DNA of 64,000 nucleotides from Dietzia sp. ANT_WB102 (lineage in GTDB: Bacteria; Actinomycetota; Actinomycetes; Mycobacteriales; Mycobacteriaceae). This document shows positions 60,367 through 64,000 of this stretch, piece after piece (within the stretch, counting starts at the first letter, position 1; every line of letters starts with the position of its first letter). The position numbers and the translations under genes are program-made. The notes under the pieces were generated by a model. It had not been told where the DNA came from, searched no databases, and worked only from the letters and a program-made list of their open reading frames with translations. The stretch covers positions 1,171,630-1,235,629 of the forward strand of contig NZ_VOBA01000001.1 of assembly GCF_008369165.1 (NCBI RefSeq). Reading direction: 5' to 3'.

Positions 60367-63300
60367 GGCATCCCCCGGGGAGAGGCGCCCTGGTTCTCGG
60401 CGGCCTCGAGTCGGGCGGCGCGGCGGGCGGACAGATCGGACCTCGGCGCGGCGCCGTCGACGCCGGGGACGCTGCGCAGGGAGGCGGTGGACGGCGAATC
60501 GGTGGCGTCGACGTAGATGGCGCGGAGTTCCGCGAGGTCCTCGGCGTCGAGATCGAGCCGGGCACCGAGACTGCGGAGGATGTCGAGAACGAGGCCGACG
60601 ACGATGAGGTACACCCCCGCGTCAAAGATCATCGCCGTGACGAACTTGACGTCACCAAACACCGGGAGCGTCCACTCGAAGGTGGCGCTGGACAGTGGGG
60701 GCGCGCCGAACGCCATGGAGGTGGCGGCCGTCCCGGCGGCGAGCAGGAGTCCGACCCCGAGGATGCGGCCGGCATCGATCGGGAGGGCCTCCCCGAGTTC
60801 GTAGCGGCCGCCGGCGATGTACCTCAGGACCAGGGCGAGGCCCGCCACCAGGCCGCCGGCGAAGCCGCCCCCGGGGTTGTTGTGGCCGGCGAAGAAGAAG
60901 TACAGGCTGAGGATCATCATCGTGGGGAAGATGAGCCTGGTGGTGACTTCGAGGACAAGGGAACGGGCGCGCGGGTCGCGGACGGTCGCGCCGACGAGCC
61001 AGCGGCCCGGGGACGCGCCGGGCGCCTCGATGACGATCCGGGCCGCCTCCATGCCGCGTCGGCCGGAGCGGGTCTTGTCGGCGTCGGCGATGCGCGGCCC
61101 CGAGCCGTAGCGACGGTTACGGAAGACCAGGCTGGCCACACCGGTGGCGGCGACGAGCAGCACCGTGATCTCGCCGAGGGTGTCCCAGGCGCGGATGTCG
61201 ACCAAGGTGACGTTGACGGCGTTGGCGCCGTTTCCGATGCCGTAGGCGATGTCCGGGAAGACCGTGGACACGGCCGGGTCCTGGCGGGCGTTGATGGCGT
61301 AGGCGCCGACGATCACCACGAGCAGGCCCACCCCGATGCCGAGCCAGGCACGCATCCGTCGGAAGCCGGCAGACAGCGGGACCTCGGCGGGCATTGTGCG
61401 CAGCACGAGGACGAACGCCACCATCATCAGCGTCTCGACCAGGACCTGGGTGAGTGCCAGGTCAGGGGCGCCGTGGAAGGCGAAGATGATGGCGAGACCG
61501 TAGCCGGTGACGGACATGCTGATCACCGCGGCGAGGCGGTTGCGCAGGACGGTGGCGGCGACCGCGGCGATGGCCATGGGGATCATGACGAACAGCACGA
61601 CGGGGTTGTTCGACAGTTCCATTCGCAGGCCCTCGCGGGTGCCGACCAGCAGGGAGACGAACGGGAACAACACCAGCGTGAACAGGATGATGCCTAGAGT
61701 CAGCGGGAGGGAGCCGCGCTGGATGCTCGCCGTCAGGCGCAGTGACAACAAGTCGAAGAAGCGCAGGACGGCGTCGTAGATGCGGTCGGCGTTACCCAGA
61801 GCGGGCGACTCGAACTGCATGCGCTCAACCGTCCGCTGGGCGACGTAGAGCATGGTCCCCAGCACGTACACGACCACCGTGAGCGCCAGTGGGACGTCGA
61901 GGCCGTGCCACAGCCCGAGGTGGTAGGTCTCGCCGCCACGCCACGGGCTTCCGGGAGGGAACGCGGCGTCCACGAAGCGGGCGAGGAGGTTCTCGACGGG
62001 GGCCGACCACAGTCCGAGCACCAGGCCGGCCACGGCGAGGGCGGCGGGGACCGAGAGGAACAGCGGGCTGACGGGCTTTGAGTCGGCGACGGCGGGGCTG
62101 ATCCCGTCGCGGAAGGACGCCTTCGCGCGGAAGGCGCCCATGACCAGGCGGGCGGTGTAGGCGAAGGTGAGCACCGAACCCGCGACCAATCCCGCAGTGA
62201 CGACGAGTGACGGCATCCCGTGCAGTCGCTCCTCGGACAGCACCGTGGCGAACGCGGCTTCCTTGCCGATGAACCCCAGGAGCGGAGGCAGTCCCGCCAT
62301 CGAGGCGGCGGCGAGCGTGAAGAACACCGCCAGGGCGGGGCGGGTGCGACCGAGGCCGGACAGTTCGCGGATCTCGCGGGTCCCGGTGGTCTTGTCGATC
62401 ACTCCGACCGCCATGAACAGGGACGATTTGAACAGCGAGTGGGCCAGTAGCATGGTCAGCCCGGCAAGCATGGTGTTCCGGGAGCCGATTCCCACCAGCA
62501 CCAGCAGGAAGCCCAGCTGCGATACCGTGCCGAAGGCCAGCACCAGCTTGAGATCGGTCTCGCGCAGCGCCCGCCATCCGGCCATGAGCAGGGACCCCAG
62601 TCCCAGGGCGATGAGGGGCAACTGCCACGTGGCCGAGCCGGACATCCCCGGGCTGAACGCTGCGACCAGGAAGACTCCGGCCTTGACCATGGCTGCGGAG
62701 TGCAGGTACGCGCTCACCGGGGTCGGGGCGGACATCGCCCCCGGCAACCAGAAGTGCAGGGGCGCGATGGCGGATTTGCTCGTCGCGCCGACGATGACAA
62801 GTGCGAGCGCCCAGTGCACGAGCGTCCCGGACGGCGGGGACGCGACGATGTCGCTGAGCAGGTACGACCCGGCCTCCTGCGCCAGGATGATCATGCCGAC
62901 GAGCATCGCCAGCCCGCCGAGGGTGGTCACCAGCAGCGCCTGCGTGGCTGCGCGGCGGGACGTGGCCCGCTCGGCGTAGTGGCCGACCAGCAGGAAACTC
63001 AGGACGGAGGTGATCTCCCAGAAGATGTACAGAAGGATCATGTTGTCGGCCACAACCAGCCCGAACATGACGCCCGCGAAGGCGACGAGTTCCGCCGCGA
63101 ACAGGTGTAGCCGCGGTTCGGAGTCGTCGAAGTACCAGGTGCAGTAGATGAGGACCAACGCGCCCACACCGAGCGCGATGAGGGACATCAGCGCGGACAG
63201 GGCGTCCATCCGCAGGTCCAGCGCGAGGTGGACAGTGGGAGCCCACTGGATGGACTCCGTGGGAACGCTGTCGAGGTGGGCTGCCACCCACACCGCACCG

Positions 63301-63407
63301 GCGGCGGGGACCAGGGCCAGTAGCGGGAAGGCGCGGCGACCCAGCCTCAACACCAGCGGAATCGCGATCAGAGCGGCCACGGCATGGGCCGCGAGGATCA
63401 CGATCAC
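60363..63407 (-). CDS. mrpA: Na+/H+ antiporter subunit A (fused MrpA-MrpB form)
   Basis: The 1014-residue protein has an ND5/NuoL-like N-terminal part (LLYIFWEITSVLSFLLVGHY near 125, GATSKSAIAPLHFWLPGAMS near 210, YLHSAAMVKAGVFLVAAF near 235). An MrpA C-terminal part follows (VLFVMIPMAIAAVAATVLRN, APDLALTQVLVETLMMVAFV). From about residue 830 an MrpB domain begins (FFFAGHNNPGGGFAGGLVAG). No separate mrpB exists, so the fusion accounts for the seventh subunit. GTG 63407 has AGGAG upstream. First gene of the operon mrpA-C-D-E-F-G; it uses proton motive force to export Na+. Confidence 0.94.
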   Translation of the reverse strand: MIVILAAHAVAALIAIPLVLRLGRRAFPLLALVPAAGAVWVAAHLDSVPTESIQWAPTVHLALDLRMDALSALMSLIALGVGALVLIYCTWYFDDSEPRLHLFAAELVAFAGVMFGLVVADNMILLYIFWEITSVLSFLLVGHYAERATSRRAATQALLVTTLGGLAMLVGMIILAQEAGSYLLSDIVASPPSGTLVHWALALVIVGATSKSAIAPLHFWLPGAMSAPTPVSAYLHSAAMVKAGVFLVAAFSPGMSGSATWQLPLIALGLGSLLMAGWRALRETDLKLVLAFGTVSQLGFLLVLVGIGSRNTMLAGLTMLLAHSLFKSSLFMAVGVIDKTTGTREIRELSGLGRTRPALAVFFTLAAASMAGLPPLLGFIGKEAAFATVLSEERLHGMPSLVVTAGLVAGSVLTFAYTARLVMGAFRAKASFRDGISPAVADSKPVSPLFLSVPAALAVAGLVLGLWSAPVENLLARFVDAAFPPGSPWRGGETYHLGLWHGLDVPLALTVVVYVLGTMLYVAQRTVERMQFESPALGNADRIYDAVLRFFDLLSLRLTASIQRGSLPLTLGIILFTLVLFPFVSLLVGTREGLRMELSNNPVVLFVMIPMAIAAVAATVLRNRLAAVISMSVTGYGLAIIFAFHGAPDLALTQVLVETLMMVAFVLVLRTMPAEVPLSAGFRRMRAWLGIGVGLLVVIVGAYAINARQDPAVSTVFPDIAYGIGNGANAVNVTLVDIRAWDTLGEITVLLVAATGVASLVFRNRRYGSGPRIADADKTRSGRRGMEAARIVIEAPGASPGRWLVGATVRDPRARSLVLEVTTRLIFPTMMILSLYFFFAGHNNPGGGFAGGLVAGLALVLRYIAGGRYELGEALPIDAGRILGVGLLLAAGTAATSMAFGAPPLSSATFEWTLPVFGDVKFVTAMIFDAGVYLIVVGLVLDILRSLGARLDLDAEDLAELRAIYVDATDSPSTASLRSVPGVDGAAPRSDLSARRAARLEAAENQGASPRGMP

Positions 63408-63454
63408 CGGCGGCTCCTCTCCTAGCGTCGATCGGACGACGACGTGCGGACGAA

Positions 63455-63473
63455 CCCGCCGTGAAACGGCGGG
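63455..63473 (-). terminator. Hairpin after the LeuA-like gene
   Basis: CCCGCCG (63455-63461) pairs with CGGCGGG (63467-63473) around TGAAA, between the upstream gene and the mrpA start. Confidence 0.5.
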
Positions 63474-63539
63474 GAGCCGGGGGTCGACCGGGGCGTGGTT
63501 CCAGCGATCACTTTACAGAACAGTGTTTCTGGCCCACCT

Positions 63540-64000
63540 TCAGCGCAGGTGGAGGAGGGTGGCGGCACTGAGTAGCGCGGAGATGGAGGCATCGGAGGAG
63601 GTCTGCCCGAACCCCAGCGCCCACGTCTCGCGTCGGCCGCAGCTGGCCCGCAGGATGGTGCACCAGGATTCGGTCTGGCCGAAGGAGTGGCCCTCGTACT
63701 GGTGGAAGCGCTCGATCTCGGTCCGGGCGCCGACTTGGCCCAACATGTCGGACATGGCCGCGACGTCGCCGCAGGACTCGGTGGTCAGTCGGTGGGCGGT
63801 GAACTCCCCGGGGGCATCCCCGGCCGTGCGGGTGGCCAGGATCGCCTCGTAAGCGGTGATGCCCCGGCCGAGTGGGCGGCGCGAGAAGTCGGACAGATGG
63901 AAGTGGTCAGACGACGGCGCGTAGGTATCGACCAGTGTGCGCCAGTCCAGACCCGCGGCCGCGGCGGCGAACCCCCGCGGCAGGCGGCGACCGAACCGCG
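63540..64000 (-). CDS. LeuA regulatory-domain-like protein, 5' part beyond the window
   Basis: The open frame enters from the right edge and stops at 63540 (about 152 codons visible). The C-terminal 70 residues resemble the allosteric domain of 2-isopropylmalate synthase: MSDMLGQVGARTEIERFHQY, SFGQTESWCTILRAS, ETWALGFGQTSSDASISALL. The upstream part has LDWRTLVDTYAPSSDHFHLS and RGITAYEAILATRTAGDAPG, not a TIM barrel. The ATG at 63755 is internal; the frame has no stop upstream of it. The family assignment is from pattern only; it may be a stand-alone LeuA-dimer-domain protein. Confidence 0.6.
   Translation of the reverse strand, partial: RFGRRLPRGFAAAAAGLDWRTLVDTYAPSSDHFHLSDFSRRPLGRGITAYEAILATRTAGDAPGEFTAHRLTTESCGDVAAMSDMLGQVGARTEIERFHQYEGHSFGQTESWCTILRASCGRRETWALGFGQTSSDASISALLSAATLLHLR

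Noticed and set aside
63485-63535. Operator CAGAA-N6-TTCTG before mrpA
   Set aside because: Only five-base arms; too weak to list without conservation data.

Overview
The window is a GC-rich stretch of chromosome from a mycolic-acid-type actinobacterium (order Mycobacteriales). Its gene order follows, with gaps and insertions, the Mycobacterium tuberculosis segment I remember as Rv0357c-Rv0431: purA, purT, rhodanese-metZ, fgd, pta-ackA, pknG-glnH-glnX, mutT3, thiE/thiO-thiS-thiG, thiC, xthA, a GNAT gene, def, a DUF3263 gene and a LytR_C gene. F420-dependent glucose-6-phosphate dehydrogenase, ergothioneine genes and PknG fit this order. The SipW-type secretion locus and the small secreted proteins make Dietzia my best guess, but the genus cannot be fixed from sequence reading alone. 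No rRNA, tRNA, CRISPR array or complete insertion sequence was seen.

Layout. 1-4.6 kb: a partial conserved gene, the 5-oxoprolinase genes pxpABC, and purA. 4.7-8.1 kb: two paralogous small secreted proteins flanking a CoA-transferase/GntR operon. 8.2-16.4 kb: purT, a membrane protein, an alpha/beta-hydrolase pair, fprA, rhodanese-metZ and a glycosyltransferase. 16.4-21.8 kb: an accessory block, visibly less GC-rich, with a SipW-type signal peptidase and five exported proteins. 22.2-29 kb: fgd, a SUFU-domain gene, a methyltransferase-like gene that lacks the catalytic cysteine, egtB-egtD, a coiled-coil protein and a DUF222/HNH gene with a LexA-like box. 29-34.3 kb: pta-ackA and a wall-anchored-looking protein. 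34.3-40.5 kb: the PknG-GlnH-GlnX amino-acid sensing operon, divergent from a NUDIX fusion gene. 40.5-49.9 kb: a PhoD-type phosphatase, thiamine genes, an ABC transporter, and thiC behind a TPP riboswitch. 49.9-56.8 kb: small housekeeping genes including ppk2, xthA and def. 56.8-63.4 kb: a complete Mrp Na+/H+ antiporter operon. 63.5 kb to the end: the 3' part of a gene whose tail resembles the LeuA regulatory domain.

How the genes work together. Operons are tightly packed with ATGA/GTGA stop-start overlaps (pxpABC, fgd-sufu-ogt, egtBD, pta-ackA, glnX-glnH-pknG, thiSG, mrpA-G). Many first genes have a TANNNT-like -10 box only 6-8 nt before the start codon, which predicts leaderless mRNAs. Perfect GC-rich hairpins without T-tracts close many transcription units. 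The accessory interest lies in the SipW/TasA-like export locus, the degenerate Ogt protein beside egtBD, PknG without a rubredoxin motif, the NUDIX-NYN fusion, and several short tandem repeats at gene ends.
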